The position numbers and the translations under genes were made by a program. The notes below the pieces were generated by a model, which did not search any database, was not told where the DNA came from, and saw nothing but the letters and a program-made list of their open reading frames with translations. From Serinus canaria (Eukaryota; Chordata; Aves; Passeriformes; Fringillidae), in assembly GCF_022539315.1 (NCBI RefSeq), contig NC_066329.1, forward strand, positions 3,695,072-3,759,071: a stretch of 64,000 bases of DNA, read 5' to 3'. This document shows, piece by piece, positions 9,881-22,400 of the stretch; position 1 is the first letter of the stretch; every line of letters starts with the position of its first letter.

Positions 9881-11799
9881 ACACCGTCTGTGAAAGACAA
9901 GGGTAAATCAAAATGTCTCAGCCACAGGGCACAGCCTGTGTATTTCTAGCAGCAAACAGGTGTTTGTCAGTCAGGGGGAGCCTGAGGCAAAGGGCAGGTA
10001 GATGATGAGGAAACAGGAGTTCAAGGCATTGAGAAGGACAGGACTTGAGCCCATACCACTGAGAAGTTGCCTTGGCAGCTGGGGTTTTAACCTGCCCCTA
10101 CTCCTTCAGCTCTCATGGGAGGGCTAGGGACTGGCAATTTTAAGTAAGAAATGTCAATGTGTGAAGAATTCAGTTATGAACAGCACCTGGCTGTGAGCAG
10201 GTTGGTTTTAAAAACAGTATGCCTAGAGGATAGTGTCACTCATGGAACAGCCCTGCCTCCCACCCCACCAGCCCTTTCAATGCAGTGCTGAAGCCATAGG
10301 CAAAGCTTTAGAAACAATGACTTTATTTTTTGTTTTTAACACTGAGCATCTTGGACACAATCCATCTTGTGGGTGCAACCCTAACTGGTTCTATGACAGC
10401 CTAATTTCAGCCCTGAGACACAATAGAAACTGCTTTCTTGATTTACATTCACTTCCAGACTCCCAAAGGACGCCATAGGAAGCTGAAAATAAAAACTGCA
10501 TACCAGGCTACAATATGAACAGAGCACACTAGGCACTTTATTTATGCAGAGGTAAAAATACAACCCGAGTTGAGGCACATGCTTGTCACATGTTGGTGGA
10601 GGAAACATACAGACCCCAGGAAAGGACACGTTTCTAATGACTTTTAGGTCTGCTCTGTGACCAGTCAGTGCTAGTGGTTTATGCTGCTCCACCTGGGGGA
10701 CATGCAGTCTGAAGTTGTCATTGTACACCCAGTGATGGATATTGAGAAAATTTAACAGTCCCTCCAAATTTTGTTTTACATTTTGCGGAGGGAGACCAGC
10801 AAGGGGGATGTCAGGTGAGATCTTTGGCATGGATGGTGAAGCATGCAATGAAAGTATTTAGTTACATTTGTGTTGTACTTAGAGCTCAGTAAGGATACTA
10901 TTTTCTGACAACTCCTGTATTTGGAGTAAAAGCTGGAATGAATTTCTTGGAGGTTTTTGACTATTCGTAAGCAATGGCTGGGATGAGGGAGTAGATATGG
11001 AGATATTTCCCTGCCCCCCTAGCGATAATTCCCATTAAAGCATGACTTAACGCAGGAAATAGTGATGTCTGACTTGTGCTAGCAGGGGAAACTGGGCATG
11101 TTTGTGCCTAGAGAGTGAAAAATACAGCACTGGAGATTGCTCACAGCTGACCTCACGGTCTCTGTTTAATGGAAATACAATTCCGTAATCTCAGCTCAAC
11201 AACAGGACATGTGCTGTTCAGTTCTGGGAACATTCTCTGACTTGGTAGTAATTTTGTAAGGAAACGAGCTGCAAGAGTCATGTTTCCTGGATCCTCGGCA
11301 GTTCCCACACTGATATTTTTTGGTGTATCTCTCATCAGATTAAGTGAACATTTGGGCTGAGCAACTGCCTTTACTGCCATGTCAGCTTGGCTGGAGCACA
11401 GTGGGAAGCAGTAGCTCTGATGAGGGTTGAGCTGTGCTGTGGCTCAAAGAGAGGACTTTGGTACCTTGGAGTGTTGTTTTATAGAGGTTTGAAAGGAAAA
11501 GCATATGGGAAATTATGGTTCAAGATAATCACATGAGAAATCCAGGTGGGCTGTTACAGTCTTTAAACACAGCAAAGGAGAAGTAACTTGTGACTTTCCT
11601 TTATGGTGGCCAAGGAAAATTGCTCAGGAAAGGTTTCTGCTGGGTTTCATCCCAGCTTCCCTGGGATGGGGTAAATCAGCTGAGGTCTGAAATGTTTGTT
11701 TGAAGGTTTAGGGGCACAGCCCTACCGCAGCACCCAAAAAGCCCAGTGCGGCTGCATCAGTGCCCGGGAGGACAATTCCTCTGGGAAAGGCTCCTGCTC

Positions 11800-12630
11800 C
11801 TGCAGGGAACAGTGCGGGGCTCGTGTCGCGTTCCCGCTCAGTCTCGGACGCGCGAGGGGCCGCGGGCGAGCGGGACGGCTCCTGTGCGGCAGGACAAGCT
11901 TCGCTCCGGACAGAGCCCGCGGGTGACGGCTCTGGGCGCTGCCGCCTCGCCCGGCACGTCCCGGGGCCCTTTCCCAGCCCGGGGCTGCGCGGCGGGGCCG
12001 GAACGGGGCCGGGCCCCGACCCCGCTGCCCTCCTCGCGCCGGGCTGGCGCTCCCGCGGCGGCCGGCAGGGGGCGGCGCGGGGCGCGCGCGGCGGGGGCGC
12101 GCGGGCGGGCGGGCGCGCGCGGGGGCGGGCTGGGAAAGTTGCGGGCGCTGGGGCGGCGGCGGTACCGGCGGGGCGAGAGCGGCTCTGGGCGCGGCGGCAC
12201 CGGCACCAAGCACGGCGGCACCATGGACGACTTGGGTGAGTTCCGAGCTCCGCGGGCTTCCCGCGGCGGGGGCCGCCTCCCCGCCGCGCCCCGGGCGGCG
12301 GCGGCCGCGGCCCGGCCGGCCACGCTGCGCCCCTCGGCGCCGCGGGGCTCGGGCCGCGCCTGTCGGCTCCGGGGACGTGTCGCTCCCCGCGCACCGCGCC
12401 GGCCAGCCCGGCTCCCTGCCCAGCCCGCGGCCGGGCCCCCGCGGCTGGGCTGTCCCGGGGCCGCCGCCGCCCGTCCGCAGCCAGGGTGCGGACAGCGGTG
12501 GCTGTCCCGGCCGGGAAGGGCGCCCTGCGCTCCTGTGCCCGCAGCAGCGTGGAGCGTACTCGGGTTTCAGCAAACATCTCCTCCCCTGCCCCGCCGCAGC
12601 CTCTCCAGTCTGTTCTTGGGCGAGATCTGA
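11800..12630 (+). promoter_or_regulatory. PXN: PXN CpG island, promoter and 5' end
   Basis: This is an extremely GC- and CpG-rich segment with dense GGGCGG (Sp1-type) words, especially at 12060-12130, and no TATA box. It surrounds the paxillin start codon at 12223, so initiation is probably dispersed over the preceding 100-200 bp. CAGGGGGCGGCG at about 12066-12077 resembles the core of a CTCF site. The long open frames on both strands here result from stop-poor GC-rich sequence and are not genes. Confidence 0.8.
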
Positions 12631-15600
12631 ACTTTGCGCGGGTATGGAGTGGGGAGCCCTTGGGGGGATAAGCGGAGCCCAGCCGGGCTCGGAGCTCATC
12701 CTTGTCCTTCCTCTGCTTCTCCCAGGTGTGCTGCATTATACGGTTTCCCGAAACCGTGTAATGGAGAAATGTCAGGCCACTGGTCTCAAGGGAAAGATCT
12801 AGAGAATTTGAGTTCCTTTGCTACCAAGCCGGAAAGGGTGTGGATCTGCCAAAATCCCTTGTGCTCTGGGAGGCATTAGGACGACTGAGTTCCGCTTATG
12901 AAACTGATTAAATCAGACACCGGGGAGGGGCTGTGATCCGTTACTTCCATTCTACCTTTAATAGAAACCAGACGTTCTGTTGACATATAGTCCGAGAAAA
13001 TTGCAGGTTTATTTCTGGACCTGGAAGCTCGCATTGCGGTGCTGGCATAAAGTTGGTGGACACACCTTCAAAAAACAGACTTTGAATTGGGCTAATGATA
13101 AAACTTACAGGGCATGGAGTCCATCTGCTGTGTGGCTTTCTGGTGGAAGGTGTGCCCATGGAGGATTCATCCTTGGGGAGTGAAACCCTCTGCTTTAGTG
13201 AAGTAGCTGTTGGTGGAAACAGAAGTAATTTCTGCTGCAGCTTCTTCTGATGGTTATTGCTCCTTTAAGTGGAGACAGCTCTGTTTACCTTTTCTCATAT
13301 CCCTCATTCTGGTTATCTCTTGGAGATTTGGTGCGAGTTCTTAGGGTGTTCAGGAATGCATTGCTAGTCAGAACAGGATTCACCCCGTCTGTGTATTGAC
13401 TTGATGAGTGGCCCTTCGAGGTGAGCATACAGGTCTGTGTAGGACCAGTTTAGTGTCTCAGCAGCATGCTCTTCAGTAAACTGTGGGAGCCTCACTGTGC
13501 CCACTGCAAGAGCTGCATTCCTGAACAGTGGTAGTGTGACTTCCCACTTGTTGGAACAGGCTGCTGCAGTCCCTTAACGTTTTTTCTTTCCTCTGTAGGA
13601 GAATTAGAGATGAAGTGCAAAGAAATTTTGAAAAGGTCTGAAATTGTGCCTGGCTTGTTTTTCTGAGCTCTGAAGTATATTGGGACAAGCAAAAGTTAGA
13701 ACTTTTAGTCTGAGCAATTTGATTTCATCAAGTCTTAATTACACTGAGTCTGTCTCAATTTTTGTGCAGCCTTTCAGACTGGACACGATCTAATTAACAG
13801 TAGGCAGCTGAACAAAAAAAAAGTGTGACCCTTTCTCTCTGTAAGCTTTTCTGTGGTGTACAGAATTCACCACGGAAAAGCACACCAGCTGTTTTCCCTC
13901 TGTGAATCATTGTTAGCCCAAAATGGCTCACTTGCTGCTCTAAAGCCATTCACCTTGGGATGCACACATAATGGAACTGTGCTGCGCTGATACAACTCCC
14001 CTGAAATAAGTCAGGCTTTCGGACTCAAGTGAGAGTTGTTTGTTTTTCTTTCCTCATTATCTATGGGTGGATTATCTGAGTTGTGGATTAACTGTGCCAT
14101 GGATACAGATGTCTGCACTGGCTCTGTCCAGAGTCAAGCTGGTTAGGCAGGACTTGTTGGTTCAGGCACAGTGCCATGTGGACAAAGCTGCTCTGCTTCC
14201 AGGGACAGTTTTGGCCCAAAAGGAGTTTGGTATTTGAGCTGGGACTTGTAGGTTCAGAGTTGATGTCAAGTAAAATCAGCTCAGATACTTCCACACCTTG
14301 CTTCTCAATCTGTGTGGGGCAGAAACAAGCAGTGAGTGAAGGGCCTTGCTGGGCATGAGTGAACCCCTCACAGAGGCCACTGGTGTGTCAGTTCTTAACT
14401 CCCTGCCTTTATCAAAAGTCTCCTCCCTCTTCCTAGAGTTGGAGGACTTGATCAGTGTGCACGTGTCCACTGTAAAATGGAGGTCCAGGAGTATCTCAGT
14501 TTGGTTCTTGGACTGGAGAGTTTATTAAACATATGAGAATGGATTTATCTTCCTTTGAGGATTCATTTGGAGTTGAAAAAAATCTTCGTTCCCTTTTCCC
14601 CCCTCCCCCAGTGTTGAAGAAACTCCCACAGGAAACTTTCTGCAGGCTGGAGCTGTGCACCCTGTTGTTCTGGAGAGCCTCCGTGGCACAGGACACGCAG
14701 TGCTGGGGCTGGATGGAAACTGGAGCAGCCCGTGGTGGGAAGGGGGAGGAGAGCAGCTGGCCGGGCTTGTCTCCCTCCAGATTGTCTCCCTGCAGTCTCT
14801 CTGAGGAAGCGCATTTTGCGGATGTGCTTGGAGTTTGACAGGAAGTTTGCTGAATGAATTTGCTGTCCTGCAGTGCTGTAAATTGGCACAGAGAGCACAG
14901 CTTTGTCCTCAAGAGTGAGAATCCAGATTTGGGGCTCTTGCCCCTTTCGGGGGATTGCCAAAACACAGCCTGTGCTTCCAGCACACAAGTGGCCATCCAC
15001 ACATACTTGCTTCAGACAATCTGAGACCCTGAATGAGATGTTACTGGTTCTGTGGTGCTTCCTTATCTAAGTAGTATGAGGGAACAGATCCGTTAGGATC
15101 TGCTTGTTGCAGAGGAAGAAACCTAATTTGTGGAACCTGTCATGTATTTATGGTGAGAGGAGTAGGACAAGAAAAACTTTACATTTGCTTTAGTCAGAAT
15201 ACTGTTTTGATTTTGACACCAAAAGTTTTTAATAGCCTTTTTCTGGAAGGGTTATTTGCAAATACTACTGGGAAACCTTTTGGTAACTCCAGACAGAAAT
15301 TGTGTGGCTTTTGGAAGCTTTCATTTGATGAAATTCTCACTTCTCTAATGCTATGTAAAAAAAAAAAAAAAAATTGTTTTCAAAGGCTTCACATATTTTT
15401 AAACTGGATCTTGCAATCAAGAACAAAACAGCATTCACTGGAGCTTGTAAAAGGTGTTTTACAAAGAAGTTATATCTGTTTAATGGGGATGTATTTATGG
15501 CAGTGTTTTGGCTGTCCCCGTCACCTACATTTTTAGGTGTACTTTCTCACTTCTAGAAGGATTTTTCTTTTGCATAAAGTTTTTCTAGCAATTTGACTTC

Positions 15601-16400
15601 AGAATTCTGGGTGCATAGTTCAAGGGCACAAGAGATTTTGCTTTATTAGTTGTTTTCCTCTGTTTTGGGAACTCTAATCCACCCCCTCTTCAGTGCTTAA
15701 TCCTCTCAAGATTGACTTTAAAGGGAGCAATCTTGCCATTGATTTTCATGGGAGTGTGGAGGGAGGTGCATGTGTTTCCATCTGTCATCTGTCCTAACTT
15801 TTGGAAGATTGCTGTGCTCTGCAGGGCGGTGCTGTCTGTCCCTCTCCAGAGGGGGTTGCTTGCCTGTTTCTGACTCAGTTCCTTTAGTTTGGGAGTCATA
15901 TGCTGTGGGTTTGGGGCTCACTTGACTAAAAGTTTGCTGTGAAATTGCTTATGGTCAGCTACGCCCAGGAAATGGTATTGGGGGGAAGCATTGGTAAAGT
16001 AATTTGGTGCCTTGGCTTTCTACTGGCTCAGATTTCTGAGTCCTTCCTGCTGCTGGGCGAGAAGGCTGTAAACAGAACTAATGCTCTGCACAATGAGGTT
16101 CTGACTTGTTTCAGCTCCTTAGCTGTTGTGACCCCTCTTAAAACAGGGACTTCATTGTCCTGAGCAACTCAGACAGGGAGTCCTCTGCCTCAAGCAGTGT
16201 GTGATGCAGAGAGAGGCTTCTTTTCCTGTTGCTCTATTTCCACAGAAAGGCTGGACTCTGTGCTGTCTTTAGCTCCTTTGTCCCTCTCTGGGAGAGGTCA
16301 ACTTATCCTAAGTGTTCAACTGCCCTCCTGGTTAAAACTGATCCTCCAACACCATCTCTGCCACTAGAGAAACAAATGGGAAACTTCTCATACATCTTCA

Positions 16401-16454
<54 letters not shown>

Positions 16455-19400
16455 CCCCTCCCCCTCTCTCCTCCCCCCCACCCCTTTTTCTTTCTGCCCT
16501 AGGGATCACAATACTTCAGCTTTCTGGACCCCCTTTTCCTCACCTCTTGCCCTTTGAAGTCAATCTGTTATATGAAACAAGTAGTGAAACTGTAGAAATG
16601 ACAGCTAAAATTTTAGTCTGGCAGCAGAACAAGGACTAATAATGCACTTCTGTTCAGATGAGAGTTGGTTTTCTGATCTGCTGCTCAGATGGATAAATCT
16701 CTTGTATTAGAACTCTGTAACTGGGTGGGGGGGGAGGGGGGGGAGGAGGCCTGTCCATGGCCACAAAACAAATCTGTTTGAATCAAACTAATGTGTTAGT
16801 TGTGGTACCCAGAATCTGATGCAGCTTTGGAGACAGCCAGAGCAGATTCTGAATGCAGTTGTGTGTGGTAGTGGAAAATCAGTGTGAGTGAATAGGATCT
16901 CTGGTCCCAGTTTCCTGCTCTGGTCTCAGCCTTGGTTCCCTCTTTGTGTACTGATCCTGTGTGTCCCTTTTTGTCTGATGCGGAAGCTGTTAATGAAGAT
17001 GCTCTTCTATTCCAGCTGCCTGAAAGTGAGACATTGTCTGTGGGAAGCTTTCTCACACTGTCATAAGATGATGAGGTTTAGGGAATGAGTTCCTTGCTCA
17101 CTTCAGGTCTGTCCTAACTGAGGTTTAGTAACAAACCCTGGGAGTACAGGTTATCATGGCTGTTAGGATATTGCATTGTAAAATTAATTAGGGAACTGTC
17201 TCATCTGTGGCAGGATTACTACATCCAGTAGTGCAGAGTAGAAGCAAGAAGTGGCACCATTGCTTTCCATTTTGGCTGCAGTTGAATGGGTTAGAGAATA
17301 AGTTGTGATCTCAAATTGGTTTTACTTGATTTAAGCTGGCTGCTGAGGTGTTCCCTGTGGCCGTCTCCCTTACTTGTGTCCACAGTAACTGTTGGACAGT
17401 TAACTGCATCAGCAAGCTGATTCTTCTCAAAGTCATTTCTTACATGGACAGTGGACTGGGAAGTGAGATTACCTCCTTCAGCTGTGGGTTATGTTTAATA
17501 TAACATAAGGTAACTATTTCTCCACAGCCTCAAAAATGTACCCTAACTTAAGGCATGTTGTTTCTCTGTCGGTGAAACAGGGGTAATTACTCCTTACCTG
17601 CAAAGTGTGGTTATGTTGGTTAAGATCTTTGTGTTTCTGAAATAGCTTCCAGCTGAAAAGCTTCTTTCAAGCTTTTTCTGGTCACCATTGCTGGAAAAGT
17701 TTACGGTGGCAAGTTTAAATTAGATTCACAAGTTTTTATTCCTTTCTCAGCCCTGTTGAATATTCCCTCTGTGCCTTTCTGATTGCTCATCCTTTCTTCA
17801 CCCCCCATTATGACAGGCTGTAAGAAGGGAAAAAGATTTTCTTTCCCTTCCAAGTTCCCTGCAGTAGCTCTGCCCTTGTCTTTCCCTTTACCACAGAGCG
17901 TCATGAAGTCATTCAAGGAATGTTGTGTGCTAAAGATATACTGTAAAAATAGGAGGTGGGTGATGACTTCCTCATATCAGTTTTAGCTGTTTTTCCCATT
18001 CATGCTCATTCTCTTTGCAAATGGCCCCAGAGCAGCAGCAACCAGCTAGGTGTTAAAATCCATGCTTTCTCTTCTGTGCATGTGTGTTTTTAAATCCCAA
18101 TGAAATAAACGAGTTGAAATGACAGCTGGAGTGCTGTGGAACAAGTTTGGTGTTGGTGTTTCAGTTACAGGAACTGAGTCCCTGAGGTTTTGTGTTTGTG
18201 CTGTTTTGGAGTCTGGTAGACTTTTTCTGTTCCCACAAATGCAGCTTTTTCTTTTAGCAGACATTAACTATTCTGAATTTACATGGGAAATTTATCTAAG
18301 CAGTTTGAGACAACTGTAAACTGAGGAGCCAAGAGAACTTATGGCAGGCCACAGGAGGAGGCAGCCTGCATTGTTAGTGCTTGGCTCCTTTTTCCCTGTG
18401 CTGGACTGTCTCTATTCTGTAAAGAAGTTCAGTTCAAGTTATTTAAATGATGATGAGATAGTCTGAAGTTGTCCAGTGCAGCTTGTCGTGCCACTTCTCA
18501 CAGTGTTTTTATTACCATGTGCACATCTGCGTGGATGGCTCTGCTGGGTGATGTCCTGAGTGCCTGGCTGGCAGCATGCAGCGGAGTGTAGCTTGGTTTC
18601 TTGTGGTTTTTTACTGTTTATTGCACATGTTTAAACCTCTAACATTCTGCAAATCATTTGAAGAACATAAAAAAAAGAAGTAAATGGCACTCTAGGGAAT
18701 AAACCTATTGAATGACACTCTGCATGGGGAATTGTGCTTTAAATGGCTCAGCTATAAATCAGACTGTATGGGGGCTCCAGGAATAAACCAGTCCCGTGTT
18801 TTTGTCACAGAACTGAGCTGGCAGACAGAATTAATCCTGTGTCTGTCTAGATGCCTCACAGGATCTTGCTTTATTTCCATTGCTGAAGAGGAAGGTGAAC
18901 AGAGAATTTCACTTTGTGCTATGGGGAAGTTTGTGGTGGTTCAGGGACTGTGGTTAGGCTGAGTTTTAGTAAGAGCAGGAGATGGTAAAAGAAGCCAGAG
19001 GTAGAAAAGGTCATAGGCAAGAGGGCTGTAAATAATTTGCCGTGGATTAGGGGCTTAGTATTCCCTTGTTTTATCCTCTTTCATGGTCCTAAACCAGTTC
19101 AGGGCTTCTCTGTGAAAAGGTTTCTTTTGGGTTGAAGCTACTAATTTCAGCTGGGTCAGACAAAAAAGCCTAGGGCTAACTGCATGTCGCTTGAGGTTAC
19201 TGGTGCCCCATGAGCTGGAATAAGATGATGGCTTGGCTGGTCTCTGTTGCTCATCTTGTTTTACCATTAGTTGCATCTGTTGCTCCCTGTTTCTCAGCAC
19301 CAGCAGCTACTTTGGGGCTAGGTTTGGGTTGGTTTGCCTTTTTTTTTTTTTTTTTTTTTCCTAGCAAATGACCCCTTTTGGGCAGAGATGATCCCCAAGA

Positions 19401-22400
19401 GGAAGGTGCCTAGAGTAGTACTTTGATTTGAAGCTCCTGTTCATTATGGTTTTATATGGGAGACATTTTTTGGGTTGTGTAGGCCTGGTCAGGCAGTGTG
19501 ACACACAGCTGGAACTATTCTGTCTGGCTGTGAGCAGCTCCAGCAGTTAGACAGGATCCCTGCAGAGAGCTGGAGCGCTGGGGGAGGGAAAGAAATGCCA
19601 TTTTATCCACGTCATGAAATCTCTTATCAGTGGCCAGCTCAGTGTTGTGAGTGGGTGAGCTGCATTGGCCTGAAGAAGCTGCCTTTTATTTCTGTGAAAG
19701 ATGAGGAGCTCAGCACTGTCAGTCAGGCTGAGAGCTGTGGAGTGGCTGTGTGGAGTTTAAGATGAATTTGTCAGTCAGGTTCTTATAACCCTAAGCTTGT
19801 AGTTTTCAATCTATCCTGCTTGTGCTTAATCTGAGATTTGCTGCTTGGCTGTCCTGAGCAGTTTGCTTGGGCAGTGCCTCACAGCTGCTCTGGCATGCTG
19901 CTCCTGTACTTCTTAACTGTTTAAATCCAGTGCCTCCAGCACCTTCTGTCTTGGGGTCATGCTTAAAAGCCTTGGTGTAAGTTTGAGAGAAAATCTGTTA
20001 GGTTATCATTCATTTTTCTAGCAGGGTTGGTTAAGGGCTTCATTTGTTGGATGCTACTTTCCCATCAAATGCGAGGGAGAAATCTGCTTGAAACAGATCA
20101 CTGTGGTGATGTGAAACTCTGAGAGCTTCTGGGCTGGCTGGATCTGCTGGAGCCCCCTGACTGTGTTGCTTGGGTCTGGAAAATGCTATGTGTGAGGTAG
20201 GAGAGCCAGTGGGCTGTGAGCCGTTTGAGCAGTGTCTCTGTGGTCTTTGCAGGGTTGGGAGGCTTTTTGCTGGGGAGGAGGGGTTCAAGGAAGGGGCTGG
20301 GGGTGGTGCAGGGAGGAAGCTTTATGTAATTCTTGGCTGGCTTTTGAATAATTGTTTTAATGAAATGGAATGCAGTATATTCAGTACTTGCTTGGCAGAA
20401 ACAGCTTTCTTTCTTTCTTTTTTTTTTTTTTTGTTTTCTATCTTGGAGGGGGGAAAGGAGTTGGAGTTGCTCTATTTTCCAGCTGCTTTAAACACTCTAG
20501 GCTTGGATTTGTCACAAAGATAGAAGGGCAATATTGTTCTTGCTGAGGGGGCAGTTGCAGTGCTGTGCATGTGTAGGACGTTGTCTTTGTACGTTGGGAG
20601 TGTAAGTGGCAGTGCCTGGTCCCTGGGTTTCTCTGAGGGCTGGGGATGCCAGTGTGGTTTGAGGAGGAGCAGGTTAATTTTAAAGTACCCAACAGTAATG
20701 GGATGTAAGTACACATCCATATAAAATATGTGTGCATCCAGGTACTTGGTAAGAAAATTCATCTCTTCCTCTGTGCCCTAGTTCAGGACGTAGCAGGGAA
20801 GAACATGATGAGCTGAGACAAAGAAGTCAACTTAATTTTCAGTGAAGCAAATATGTAGGCACTGGGAATCTTGACTTCTCTAGACTTGTGCAAAACAGCC
20901 TCTCCAGTTATCTCAGAGGTTTGGTGACTTTTATCATAGGATTGGTGGAGGGACAGTCAGAGATCATGCTGAAAACCCTTTTTTAGAAAGCAATTTGAAG
21001 AAGGATTTATTTCATGTACCTCTGAAAGGGAAGTTTATTCTCATGCTGCTTCTATTTCAGTATTGCTGCCATTTCCATTTTTGGTCAGTGCTGGAGATCG
21101 GGCTCTCTTACTCATCTCTACCTCTCAAAAATCTACTTTCTTTTTAGTCTTGGTAATTTTTTTCTCAGTTGTTCTTTTCTGCAGTCAAGGGTTCTCTTGT
21201 AACAGCCTTTGGTTGATGGAATAAAATTTTTCTTTATCAAATAACAACAACAACTTGTGTTCATGGCACTGAGATGAAGAAGCTGTCATGCATTTAATTG
21301 CTTTACTAATACTGCTCTTGGTAAAATATCCTCACTATTTCTCTTGCTGCTGCTAAAACAAGCAAGAGACTTGTGACTGGTGCTGTGTTGTGATACCAGA
21401 TGACAGGTACAATGATGGGTCATCTACCTTCTCATGTGGGAAGAGATTAGAAAACCTTAAACATTCTCTAGCTCTTCTCCATCCACTGGCTCCAGTATAA
21501 TCCAGTTCTAAAAATGTTACTTTTCTAGCTAGATTTAACAATTTTCTTTCTTGCAGTGGGCCACTGTCATGACATTGTGAAACTCTTGAGCCATATTATT
21601 CTGCCAATGCTAAAAAAAACCAAAAACCACCCCTAAGTCAGGGCTCTGCAGCTACAGAGCCATCAGCAGTCTCCACTGAATTGCCACCCACATCTCCCAG
21701 AGTGGACTGGGGGACCAGTTCCCACGCTAATTTCTGAAACACTGTCCTCCTTTCATTCCCAGAAGCTGTTTATAAAGTGGAAAGAAGCTGCTTTAACCAG
21801 ATTTTTAACCATGTGCTTCTTGGCCCCTTGTACTCTGTTGTCTTTCAGAGCTGTTGCTTGCCCGCTATCTGCAATAGCTTGGGTTATTTTTAAGTTACAG
21901 TGCAGTGCTCATCAGACTGAGAGCTTCATTTTCAAACTTTCTACCTATTATAGTTATAAGTAGTACCATGATCCACACGACTGAAAAATGTGAAATATTT
22001 TGTTGTCATTTCCCCCTGCCCTGTTCTGTGAGTTTACATTGTGCTTTTGGCAGTGCTTTGTGTAAAGTCAGTTTTTGATGATGACTTACATTTTTTGGCT
22101 TACAAAGATTTTGGTGTTGTTTCCAAGTCTGCTCCCACCCTGTTGCAGAGAACCTTTGCAGAAATGAAAACTTCTTAAAGGAAACATCCACCATTTTGAA
22201 AGTACTTCCTTCATAATTAGATTTTTAACAAGCCAGTCAAACCACATTTGAACAAGTTCCCATTTTAAAAAAAGGGAAACAACCCACTTCAGAGTGGTTG
22301 GCAGGTCAAGCCAACAAGTCTTTATTTATATCTCAATATACTAACTTTTTATCTGGGTGAGATTTGCTGGGACTCTGTATCTCCTTATTGACACAGGCTT

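Larger units (their letters stand above)
7915..11799. other. Intergenic between U4 and the PXN CpG island
   Basis: I find no supported gene. CpG density stays raised to about 8060. The stretch holds the AT palindrome at 8468, an imperfect direct repeat at 9724-9777 and a probable MIR fragment near 9795-9880. A minus-strand open frame of 155 codons at 10381-10848 is unlike any protein I know. No second U4 copy is visible. Confidence 0.5.

Noticed and set aside
10381..10848. 155-codon minus-strand open frame between U4 and PXN
   Set aside because: No recognisable domain, no splice or promoter context, and the length is within chance for a 64-kb window.
11708..12736. Long antisense open frames (up to 342 codons) over the PXN CpG island
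   Set aside because: They are Pro/Arg/Ala-rich translations of stop-poor GC-rich DNA, overlap the PXN promoter and exon 1 and have no family resemblance.
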